64,000 nucleotides of DNA from Antilocapra americana (Eukaryota > Chordata > Mammalia > Artiodactyla > Antilocapridae): positions 43,920,418 through 43,984,417 of the forward strand of contig ML664161.1 of the NCBI GenBank assembly GCA_007570785.1. The letters are read 5' to 3'. Every line of letters begins with the position of its first letter. Positions within the stretch are counted from its first letter, which is position 1. The position numbers were made by a program, and so were the translations under genes. Shown in pieces: positions 22,901-34,900 of this stretch. Under the pieces are notes generated by a model. It saw nothing but the letters and a program-made list of their open reading frames with translations, did not search any database and had not been told where the DNA came from.

Positions 22901-25900
22901 TTTGAGGAAAGTCATACAGTGTAGCTAACCTTGCACCATAATGACATTCATAGACATAGGCCTGATTCTGGCTTTATTGATAATTGGCTACAGGCATATC
23001 TGTCTGGGCTTCAGTTCTGTCATCTATAAAATGAAGGGCATTAGAGTTAGTGGCTTCTGAGGTCCTCTCCAGATCAAACCCTTCTTCATACGGGGTGACC
23101 TACTAAAATTTTGTGCCAAGGTGCACTTAAATACCCATCTAAAATATAAAGGCTTTAAGCTTTCTCTGTACATCATTTTCTCTTGTTGCTATGTAACTTT
23201 AGCAGTCAGACTTTGTACAAAAAGACCCACTTTTGTGTAGTCATACCTCCATCTTGTGGCCTTTCAGAATATTGCCGCTTAATTTTATTTTATAATTATG
23301 GCCATAATTGGCGTTACCTTTAAAAGCTAGAAATATTTAAAGTGCTTATTATCTGATGTTGCGATTAAATATTTTACACAGATTTTTCCATTTTATTACC
23401 ATATTTAAGCTAAGAGTAAAGATTTCCTACTACTGTATTGTAAGTGCAACGATTATATGAGATTTGTCTGAGTAACAGGCTAATCCTGTGGCGCTGCTCC
23501 ATAAAGTAGGAGGCAAGTTGCTGTGTTCCAGATTTAAGGATTTCGTTCACACCTCTGTAGGTGCTTGTGCCATGTCAGTCTGCCCCCACCCCTTTAGATC
23601 CTTAGTCTCAAAACTTTGGTATGGAGATGTCTTAAGAGTTTGTTATGGATTTGAAAAACAAAAAATGACGTATCATGTGAATTTACTTGAGCTGAGATAA
23701 TAGTTTCTTTAATAACTGCTGTCTTCAGTTTTTTAGTTAGGGTTGTGAGCTCTAGTGCCAACAGGAACCCAGGACCTAGCACCAAGGAAATAAGGTAATT
23801 GTATTAAACAAGAAATGTAAGCTTTACGTAGAAAATCTACTGGTTTAAAAATTAGCAGCCAACTTAATTAGGAAAAAACAAAAAATTGTTAGCACAAAAC
23901 AGATGAGGCCACAGCTGATTTACATTTTAGGCCAGGAATTTGGGTTTATCTACAGAGCAGAAGTTTTAAATTGATCCATTAAAAATAGTTTATGTTGTTA
24001 AATTATATTAAAATTTTATCTGAAGTAAGTAGTTAGTGTAGTGATTAAAAAACCCAGCTTTCAGAATTAGGCCAATTTGAGTTTGGCCGCAGTTTTCAGT
24101 ACTGTATCACATACACCGCTTCTCCAGATTAATCCCTGAGCTCCGTTGGAGTTTGTTTCTCAGGTATCTTTATGGGCCCCTGTCCTTTTACCTCTGAGAT
24201 TTAGGTGCTGGTGCAGGAGACTCAGGAGATGTAGGTTCAGTCCCTGGGTTGGATAGATCCCCTGGAGGAGGAAATGGCAACTCACTCCAGTTTTCTTGCC
24301 TGGAGAATTCCTTGGACAGAAAAGCCTGGCGGGGTACAACCCATGGAGTCACACATGACTGAGTGACTAACACTTTCACCTCTTTTCGCTTTTGGTAGAT
24401 TTTAGATTTTTCTTCCCACTATAGACATTCTTGGTAATGTGATCTGTTCCCATAAATAGAAGATCTGCATTATACATTATTGATATTCCAGGAAACAGCT
24501 CTCAAAGTGATCTTACAAAAGAAAATTCTTTCCTTAGGAGTTAGAATAATGTAAAAAGTTCAGGTGCATTCTCTCTGCCAGTTGTTTTTATTTACTTAAC
24601 AACATTGCATCCAGTCACATTAGGTAGCATTTGAATGGTTATATAAATATTTTTAATGATTATTCTTACCTTTAAAAAAGTATTATACAGAGGGCCAACT
24701 CTACTGTACCGTTATATATAAGGAACTTGAGCCTCCTTGGATCTGGTTCCTCACGAGGCAGCAGAGGGTATTTAGAAGATTAGGTCTTTACCAGAATGGA
24801 AGGCCCTTCTACAAAAGCAGAAACCTTGCTACAGCTGGAAATAGAGAAGTTTTAGTAGTTTGTTAAAAGTTAGAACTTCTAGCCTCCTTTTGTTCTTTAA
24901 AATAGTAGATAATTGAGACATTGAGTGCTTTCTACTGAGTTTTAGTATCAGAAATAATGTCATTAGTAAGTAACTACAATACTGTTAAACTTAATACCAT
25001 ATTATGATCTGACATCTGGTCTGTATTAGACTTGTTCAAGTCAAAATCCACAAAAGTCCGTATGTCCCAGTTGGCTGAATTATCTTACCATCTTTTATAA
25101 TCTGACAGTTCTTCCTCCTTTTTTTAAAATTATTACTTAGAATAGTTTTGGTTATGGTTTTAGATTTATATTTCAGAAGGTGGTGCAGACCCATTTTCCC
25201 TGTACTCCCACTATCCCCTATTAGTAACAACTTATGTTAGTATGGTACATAGAAAAGACAAGCCATGAATTGAGAGAAAATAGTTGCAGATTATATATAT
25301 GGTAAAGGACTTACATCCAGAATATGTAAACAGTCCTTACAACTCAGAAAGATAATTTTAAAATGGGAATTCTTCTTTATGAACTAATGTAAAAACTCTA
25401 GGCTTATTCCAACTCCTAGATCATGGGCAAAAGATTTAAATAGACATTTCACCAAAGAAGATGTACCAGTGGCTAATGACCAAATCAAAGGAAAAAATGC
25501 TTAGCATGATTAGAGAAATGCAAATCCAAGGAAATTATCACTTCATACCAGTAGAATAGCTATAAACAGAAAGGCAGTAAAAAAGCATTGATGAGGATGT
25601 GGAGAAACTGGAACCTTAATACACTACTAGTAGGAATGTAAATGGTGTGGCCACTTTGGGAAACAGTTCAACAAGGTTATTTTCCCTTACCACTGTAGCA
25701 AATGACCACAAACCTGGTGACTTAAGCAGCACAGATGTATCATCTTAGTTGTTGAGATCAAAAGTCTGAAATGGGTTTCACTGTGTTAAAATTAAGGTGT
25801 TTGTAGGTATAATGACTCCTGTCTACCTGGGACCTCAGCGTGTGACCTTATTTAGAAATAGGGTGGTTACAAATGTAATTGAGATGATGTCATACTCAAT

Positions 25901-28900
25901 TAGAGTGGGCCCTGATGTCCTTATAAGAAGAGAGCCTACATACACACAGAAGGTCATGTATAGAGGCAGACATTAGAAACATCTGAGGCCACCAGAAGCT
26001 GGCAAACATGAGGCAAGATTCTGCTCCAGAGTCTAGAGAGCATGGCCCTATTGACACTCTGATTTTGGACTTCTGGCCTCCAGAACTTTGAGAACAATAC
26101 ATTTCTATTGTTCTAAGCCACTGAGTTTGTGCAGTTCTAAGATATTGATACAATAGATCTGTGTTTCTTCCAAAGGCCTAAGGTAATATTTTCTTGTCTT
26201 TTCAACTTCTATAGACTACTTGTATGCCTTGGTTTGTGGTTCATCTTCAAAGCCAGCAGCATAGCATCTTTAAATCTCTCTTGTCTCTGTTGTCACATCT
26301 TCTCTGATTCCTAAGAATCTGTGTGATTACAGAGGGCCCAACCAAGTAATCCTGGTTAATTTTCCTGTCTCAGGTTCTTATATCTGCAAAATCCTTTTTT
26401 CATGTAAGATAACATGTTAAAGGTTCCTGTAATTAGACAGCCTCTGGGTGTCATCATTCTGCCTACCACAGGCAGTTTCTGTAAAAAGTAAGACATATTT
26501 GCCATATGCCCCAGCAGTCCCACTTCTAGGTATCTACCAGAAAAAAGATGAAGTATATGTCTGCATACAGATTTGTATGTAGTATTCATAGCTGCATTGC
26601 TTATGATAGCCATGAAGTAAATACAGTTAAAGTCCCAGCAAGTGGTAAATGGATAAACAAAATGTGATGTATTCATATGATGAAATACTATTCAGCTACT
26701 GACAAACTGGAATATAGTTGAACCTCAGAAACATACTGTGTGAAAGAAGTCTAGTTCAGAAGATCACGTTGTATGAAATGTTCAGAAATGGTAAGTCTTG
26801 AGAAAGAAGGGGAATTTAGTGGCTGCCTTGGAGTAGGTAAGAGGATTTATCTCAGTTGTGCGTGAGAGATTTGAGGGGTATGACGTGAGTGTTCTAAAGC
26901 TAAATTCAGAGGATGGTTTAACAACTCTATATAAATAGTTTTTTGTTAGACTTTTTTATTATACATTGAGTATTTAGATACTTCACATCCTTACAACAGG
27001 AAATTGTGTTCCATATACCAAGCAATAAACTATTGAAAACTGACATTAAAACAAAATACCATTGGGATTCCCTGTTGGTTCAGTGACTAAGACTCTGCTC
27101 CTAATGCAAGGGGCCCAGGTTTGATCCCTGGTTAGGGAACTAGAACCTGAATGCTGCAGTGAAGGTCATGGTTTCCACCTGCTACAACTAAGACACAGTG
27201 CGGCCAAAATGAATTTTAAAATAAAGGCATTTACAGAAGCATCAAAAAAGTGAAATACTTAGGGACAAATCGGACCAAAGATGCAAAAAACCTGCACACT
27301 GAAAACTATTAAACATTACTGACAAGCATGAAAAAAGGTCAGTTAATGAAGACATACACCCTGTGCATGGGCAGGAAGACTCAATATTGTTAAGATCACA
27401 ACTTTATATTAAAAATTAAAACCCTTGAATTGTACACTTAAAGTAGGTGAATTTTATACTATGTAAATCATACTTCAAGAACGCTGTTTAAGAGAAAAGA
27501 GCAATGTACAGGGATTGGGTTCATACACCTAAATGTAATAAAAACTTCTAGAAGAAAACAAAAATCTGAATCTTAATGACCTTGGGTCATGCAAAGATTT
27601 GTTAGATATGACCCTGAAAACTATGATCCACAGCAGTTCTTCAAAATGTATAACTACTTCTTGTGAAAAACACTGCTAAGAAAATGAAAAAAGCCACAGC
27701 TGGGATAAATCTTTTGCAACACACGTAACTTGAAAAGGACATATATTCATATTAACTTAAGCCTCAATATTTCAGACCCAGTTATTTAAGAGTAATAGAT
27801 TGCAGCAGATAAATGAGTGGCAAAGAAGTACATGAAAAGATGTTCACCATTATATATGGATGTAAATTAGAACCACAATGAAATGTCACTACAAATCTAT
27901 TAGGGATAAATTTTAAAAGTTCATAGTTCAGTTCAGTCCCTCAGTCGTGTCCAACTCTTTGGGACCCCATGAACTATAGCATGCCAGGCCTCCCTGTCCA
28001 TCACCAAATCCCGGAGTCCACCCGTCCATTGAGTCGCTGATGCCATCCAACCATCTCATCCTCTGTCGGCCTTTTCTCCTGCCCACCGTCTTTGCCAGCA
28101 TCAGGGTCTTTTCCAGTGAGTCAGCTCTTTGCATCAGGTGGCCAAAGTATTGGAGTTTCAGCTTCAACATCAGTCATTCCAATGAACACCCAGGACTGAT
28201 CTTTAGGACAGACTGGTTGGGTCTCCTTGCAGTCCAGGGTACTTTCAAGAGTTTTGTCCAACACCACAGTTCAAAAGCATCAATTCTTCTGCGCTCAGCT
28301 TTCTTTCTGGTCCAACTCTCACATCCACACATGACTACTGGAAAAACCATAGCCTTGACTAGATGGACCTTTATTGACAAAGTGATGTCTCTGCTTTTTA
28401 ATATGCTGTCTAGGTTAGTCATAACTTTCCCTCCAAGGAGTAGGAATCTTTTAATTTCATGGCTGCAATCACCATCTGCAGGGATTTTGGAGCACAAAAG
28501 TCTGACACTGTTTCCCCCACTTCCCCATCTGTTTCCCATGAAGTGATGGGACTGGATGCCATGATCTTAGTTTTCTGAATATTGAGCTTTAAGCCAACTT
28601 TTTCACTCTCCTCTCTCACTAAGAGGCTTTTTAGTTCTTCTTCACTTTCTGCTATAAGGGTGGTGGTATCTGCTTATCTGAGGTTATTGATATTTCTCCT
28701 GGCAATCTTGATTCCAGCTTGTGCTTCCTCCAGCCCAGCGTTTCTCATGATGTACTCTGCATATAAGTTAAATAAGCAGGGTGACAATGTACAGCTTTGA
28801 CGTGCTCCTTTTCCTATTTGGAACCAATATGTTGTTCCATGTCCAGTTCTAACTGTTGCTTCCTGACCTGCACACAGGTTTCTCAAAAGACATGTCAGGT

Positions 28901-31900
28901 GGTCTGGTATTCCCATCTCTTTCAGAATTTTCCACAGTTTATTGTGATCCGCACTGTCAAAGGCTTTGGCATAGTCAATAAAGCAGAAATAGATGTTTTT
29001 CTGGACCTCTCTTGTTTTTTTGATGATCCAGCAGACGTTGGCAGTTAGATCTCTGGTTCCTCTGCCTTTTCTAAAACCAGCTTGAACATCTGGAAATTCA
29101 TGGTTCACGTACTGCTGAAGCCTGGCTTGGAGAATTTTAAGCATTACTCTACTAGTGTGTGAGATGAGAGCAATTGTGTGGTAGTTTCAGCATTCATTGG
29201 CATTGCCTTTCTTTGGGATTGGAATGTAAACTGACCTTTTCCAGTCCTGTGGTCACTGCTGAGTTTTCCAAATTTGCTGGCATATTGAGTGCAGCACTTT
29301 CACAGCATCATCTATTAGGATTTGAAATAGCTTAACTGGAATTCTATCACCTCCATTAGCTTTGTTTGTAGTGATGCTTCCTAAGGCCCACTTGACTTCA
29401 CATTCCAGGATGTCTGGCTCTAGGTGAGTGATCATACCATTGTGATTATCTGAGCAGTGAACATCTTTTTTGTACAGTTCTTCTGTGTATTCTTGTTACC
29501 TCTTCTTAATATCTTCTGCTTCTGTTAGGCCCATACCATACCATTTCTGTCCTTTATCGAACTCATCTTTGCACGAAATGTTCCCTTGGTATCTCTAATT
29601 TTCTTGAAGAGATCTCTAGTCTTTCCCATTGTGTTGTTTTCCTCTCTTTCTTTACATTGATCACTGAGAAAGGCTTTCTTATCTCTCCTTGCTATTCTTT
29701 GGAAGTCTGCATTTAAATGGGTATATCCTTCCATTTCTCCTTTGCTTTTCACATCTCTTTTCAGCTATTTTAAGGCCTCAGACAACCATTTTGCCTTTTT
29801 GCATTTCTTTTTCTTGGGGATGGCCTTGATCCCTGCCCCCTGTACGGTGTCACAAAGTTCTGTCCATAGTTCACCAGGCACTCTAACAGATCTAATCCCT
29901 TGAACTTGCCACTTCCACTGTATAATCATAAGGGATTTGATTTAGGTCATACCTGAATGGTCTAGTGATTTTCCCTGCTTTCTTCAATTTCAGTCTGAAT
30001 TTGGCAATAAGGAGTTCATGCTCTGAGCCACAGTCAGCTCCTGGTCTTGTTTTTGCTGACTGTATAGAGCTTCTCCATCTTTGGCTGCAAAGAATACAGT
30101 CAGTCTGATTTCAGTATTGACCATCTGGTGATGCCCATGTGTAGAGTCTTCTCTTATGTTGTTGGAAGAGGGTGTTTGCTATGACCAGTGTGTTCTCTTG
30201 GCAAAACTCTGTTAGCCTTTGCCCTGCTTCATTCTGTACTTCAAGGCCAAATTTGCTTGTTAACTCCACGTATTTCTTAACTCCCTAATTTTGCATTTCA
30301 GTCCTCTATAATGAAAAGGACATCTTTTTTGGATGTTAGTTCTAGAAGGTCTTGTAAGTCTTCACAGAACTGTTCAGCTTCTTCATTATTACTGGTTGGG
30401 GCATAGACTTGGATCATTGTGATATTGAATGGTTTCCCTTGGAAATGAACGGAGATCATTCTGTCGTTTTTGAAATTGCATCCAAGTACTGCTTTTTAGA
30501 CTCTTGGGTTGACTATCATGGCTACTCCATTTCTTCTAAAGGATTCTTCCCCACAGTAGTAGATGTGTCATCTGAGGTAAATTCACCCATTCCAGTCCAT
30601 TTTAGTTCACAGATTCCGAAAATGTCGTTGTTCACTCTTGCCATATACTGTTTGACCACTTCCAATTTGCCTTGATTCATGGACCTAACATTTCAGGTTC
30701 CTATGCAATATTGGTCTTTATAGCACTGGACTTGACTTCCATCATCAGTCACATCCACAGTTGAGTGTTTTGCTTTGGCTCCGTCGCTTCCTTCTTTCTG
30801 GAGTTATTTCTCCACTGATCTCTAGTGGCATATTGAGCATCTACCAATCTGGGGAGTTCATCTTTCAGTGTCCTATCTTTTTGCCATTTTCATGCTGTTC
30901 ATGGGGTTCTTATGGCAAGAATACTGAAGTGATTTGCCATTCCCTTCTTCAGTGGACCACATTTTGTCAGGTTTCTCCACCATGACATGTCTGTCTTGGG
31001 TGGCCCTACACGGCATGGCTCATAGTTTCATTGAGTTAGACAAGGCTGTGGTCCATGTGATCAGATGGGTAGTTTTCTGTGATTGTGGTTTTCAGTCTGT
31101 CTGCCCTCTGATGGATAAAGAGAAGAGGCTTAAAGAAGCTTCCTGATGGGAGAGACTGACTAAGGGGGTAACTGGGTCTTGTTGTGATGGATGAAGCTAT
31201 TCCCAGTAAGTCTTCAGTCTAATTTTCTGTTGTTGGGCGGGGCTGTATTCCCTCCCTGTTGTTTGACCTGAGGCCAAACTATGGTGGAGGTAATGAAGAT
31301 AATGGTGACCTGCTTGCACTGTGACACTCAGTGTCCCGACCCTGCACCAAGCCACTGCTGACCTACTCCTGTGCTGGAGACTCCTGGACACTCACAGGCA
31401 AGTCTGGATCAGTCTCCTGTAGGGTCACTGCTTTCTCCTGGGTCCTGGTGCACACAAGGTTATGTGTGTGCCCTCCAAGAGTGTGTTTCTCCAGTCCTGT
31501 GGTAAGTTCTGGCGGCTCTGTGGTGGGGTGAATGACGACCTCCTTCAAGAGAGCTTATTGCCATACTCAAGTCTGCTGCACCCAGAGCCCCTGCCCCTGT
31601 GGCAGGCCCCTTGCTGACCAGTACCTCCACAGGAGACACTCAAACCCTCAAAGGCAGGACTGGCTGTCTCTGGAGTCTCCTGGTGTGCGTACACATGGTT
31701 TTGTTTGAGCCCTCTGAGCGTCTCTGGTGGGTATGGGATTTGATTGTAAATGCAATTTCCCCCTTCTGCTGTCTTGCTGGGGCTTCTCCTTTGCCCTTGT
31801 ACATGGGATATATTTTGCAATTCTTGCCCTCCAACAAAACAAACTCCTGGTCATCCTCGATTACCTTCCAGTCTAGTACTTTTATATTTTATATACATAT

Positions 31901-34900
31901 GCACCTGATGGGAAAAACTGACTCATTAGAAAAGACCTTGATGCTGGGAAAGATTGAAGGCAGGAGAAGGGGATGACAGAGGATAAGATGGTTGGATGGT
32001 ATCACCAACTCAATGGACATGAGTATTAGCAAGCCCCAGGAATTGGTGATGGTGATGGACAGGGAAGCCTGGCATACTGCTGTTCATGGAGTGGCAAAAA
32101 GTTTGATGCGACTGAGCTAAACTGAATTGATATATATGTTTGCTGTTACTTACTATCACACTGTTTTATATATACCTACATTTTCTATTAGATGTAAACT
32201 CCTTTGCATTCCAGGTGTTAGCACATAGATGCTGAAATATTTACTGAAATAGAACTGATATACGCTTAAATAGGTAACTTAACAGTGTTCTTCAGAACTG
32301 TAGAAACTTTTAGATTCACAGATGGATTTCTTAAAATCTCTCTTAATTTTCTTCGATTTAAAAAAATTTTTAAAGCTATTAATTTTTGGATCACATTCTT
32401 TCAGACTTTTAAAAGCTTTCTGGTTGTTGACAGTCCACTGGTGTTCTAATTAGTTGACATTTCTACATAGCTCTGTTTATGCCTTTGATACTACACATTC
32501 TTAATTTATAAGTTGTTACTACTATGGTACACTTAGAATATCCACATCTTGGAATAATTTGAAACTAAGTGATCAGGATTACAGAAGTGTTCCATTTCCA
32601 TCAGAATATCATGTTCAAGAGAGTTAAATTGTATTTGAAGGTGAATTTTGCTGACAAAATTGCATTTAATAGACATGTTGAAATTCTGTTTTCTCCCATA
32701 TGCTGACAGTTTGGGCATGATAAAAACTGATTATTAACAACAGAGTCCTACTGTATAGCACATGTAACTATATCCTATCTCCTTGGATGAACATAATGGA
32801 AAAGAATATTTAAAAAAGAATGTATATATGTGAATCACTTTATTGTACAGGAGATATTGGCACAACATGGTAAATCAACTATCTTCATTTAAAAAGTCAA
32901 ACTTGATTAATTTCTTTCTTAAACATTGTTAGTGTGTATGTGCAGAGAAGAATATTGGAAGACTGTCTACACCTAACTCATTTCTGTGGTGCTGGATTTA
33001 AATTAGGCAGGGAAAGAGTAAGCTGTGTGTTCCCTAATGATTCAGTATTGTATTCTATATTTAGTCTTTTTTAAAAGATTTATTTCTTTACTGCACTGGG
33101 TCTTCATTGCTGTATAGGGGCTTTTTCTAGTTGCACTGAGCCAGGGCTTGTCTTTAGTTACCGTGAAGTGGCTTCTCTTGTTGGAGAGCATGGGCTTCAT
33201 GGCACATGGGCTCAGAGTTGTGGCACCAGGCTTAGTTGCCCCAGGGCGTATGGAATCTTCTGGGGACCAGGGATTGGACCTGTGCCCCCTGCATTGGCAG
33301 GTGGATTCTTCACCACTGGACCACTAAGGAAAGTTCTGTGTTCAGTCATGACTGCCCGCCCTGATGGAAACTTTTTTAAAAGTTACCTTTTATTAGTTTC
33401 AATCTATCACACTGCACCACAGCCGCCTTTTCCTTCTGTTTGAAATCACACAGTACCTGATAATTATCTTTTAAAAAATTTGTTTATAATCTTGAAGCAT
33501 GGTTCAGTTCAGTCGCTCAGCTGTGTCCAGCCCTTTGCCAACCCAGTATGGACTGCAGCACACCAAGCTTCCCTGTCTGTCACCATCTCCTGGAGCTTGC
33601 TCAAACTCCTGTCCATTGAGTCAGTGATGCCATCTCACCATCTCATCCTCCGTTGTCCACTTCTCCTCCTGTCTTCAATCTTTCCCCGCATCAGGGTCTT
33701 TTCTACTGAGTCAGTTCTTCCCATCAGGTGGCCAAAGTATTAGAGCTTCAGTATCAGTCCTTCCAATGAATTTTCAGGACTGATTTCCTTTAGGATTAAC
33801 TGGTTTGATCTTACTGTCCAAGGGACTCTCAAGAGTCTTCTCCAACCCCACAGTTCAAAAGCATCAGTTCTTTGGTGCTCAGCTCTCTTTATAGTCCAAC
33901 TCTCACATCCATACGTGACTACTGGAAAAACCATAGTTTTGACTATATGGACCTTTGTTTTATCTGGAAGCTTGACTTCATGGATTCTGAAGTTGCTTTA
34001 TTGTTGTTTATTAGCATTCATAATGTAAATTTTCAATCACTTAAAATATAGAGAGCTGCATTTGAAGAGCAGTGAAGTTTTTTTTTTTCTGTTCTGCACA
34101 GCATGCAGGATGTTAGTTCCCCACCCAGGGATCAGACCTGTGCCCCCTGCAATGAAACTGTGGGATCTTAACCACTGAGCCACCAGGAAATTTCCTTGGG
34201 ATGATTTTTAGTGTATTCTAAATATAATCAATATAATCTATTTTATGTTTAAAATAAATTACTGCACCCAGTTTTTAGTACAATACTGAAGAATAATATT
34301 TGGCTAAGTGAAATAAACCAGATAAAGACAAATATTGGACTCTTTAAAAAAGAAAAATGTCATGCTCATAGAAACAGGAAAGTGGTTGCCAGGTTGGTGA
34401 AAGGGTACAAACTTTCAGCTATAAGGTGAATAACGTCAGAGAATCTAAAATATAGTTGATAATACTATAGTGTAATTTAAATTTGCTGACAATAGAACTT
34501 AAATGTTCTCACCAAAATAAAAAGTTGATGAATGTGTTAATTAACTGAATGAAAGGAATCCTTCTTTAAAAAAGAGTAGACTATGTTTTTTACTGGAATG
34601 TCTGCATCTTACAATTTGTGTGGTTGCTAACAAATTGAGTGTGCTTACATTTTAAGACATGCCAGATATACAAGTGTCATAGTGAACAATAAATATCAGT
34701 ACCATAAAAATGAAATAATTCAGTTAGAAAGGCTAATGTGAAGTCAACTGGGCCTTAGAAAGAATCACTACGAACAAAGCTAATGGAGGTGATGGAATTC
34801 CAGTTGAGCTATTTCAAATCCTAATAGATGATGCTGTGAAAGTGCTGCATTCAATATGCCAGCAAATTTGGGAAACTCACCAGTGGCCACAGGACTGGAA

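Noticed and set aside
23294..23309. 16-base palindrome AATTATGGCCATAATT
   Set aside because: Short and AT-rich; no context suggests a function beyond chance.
28174..29144. Minus-strand frames of 121 and 156 residues as genes
   Set aside because: They are pieces of a broken BovB reverse transcriptase with the catalytic YADD destroyed.
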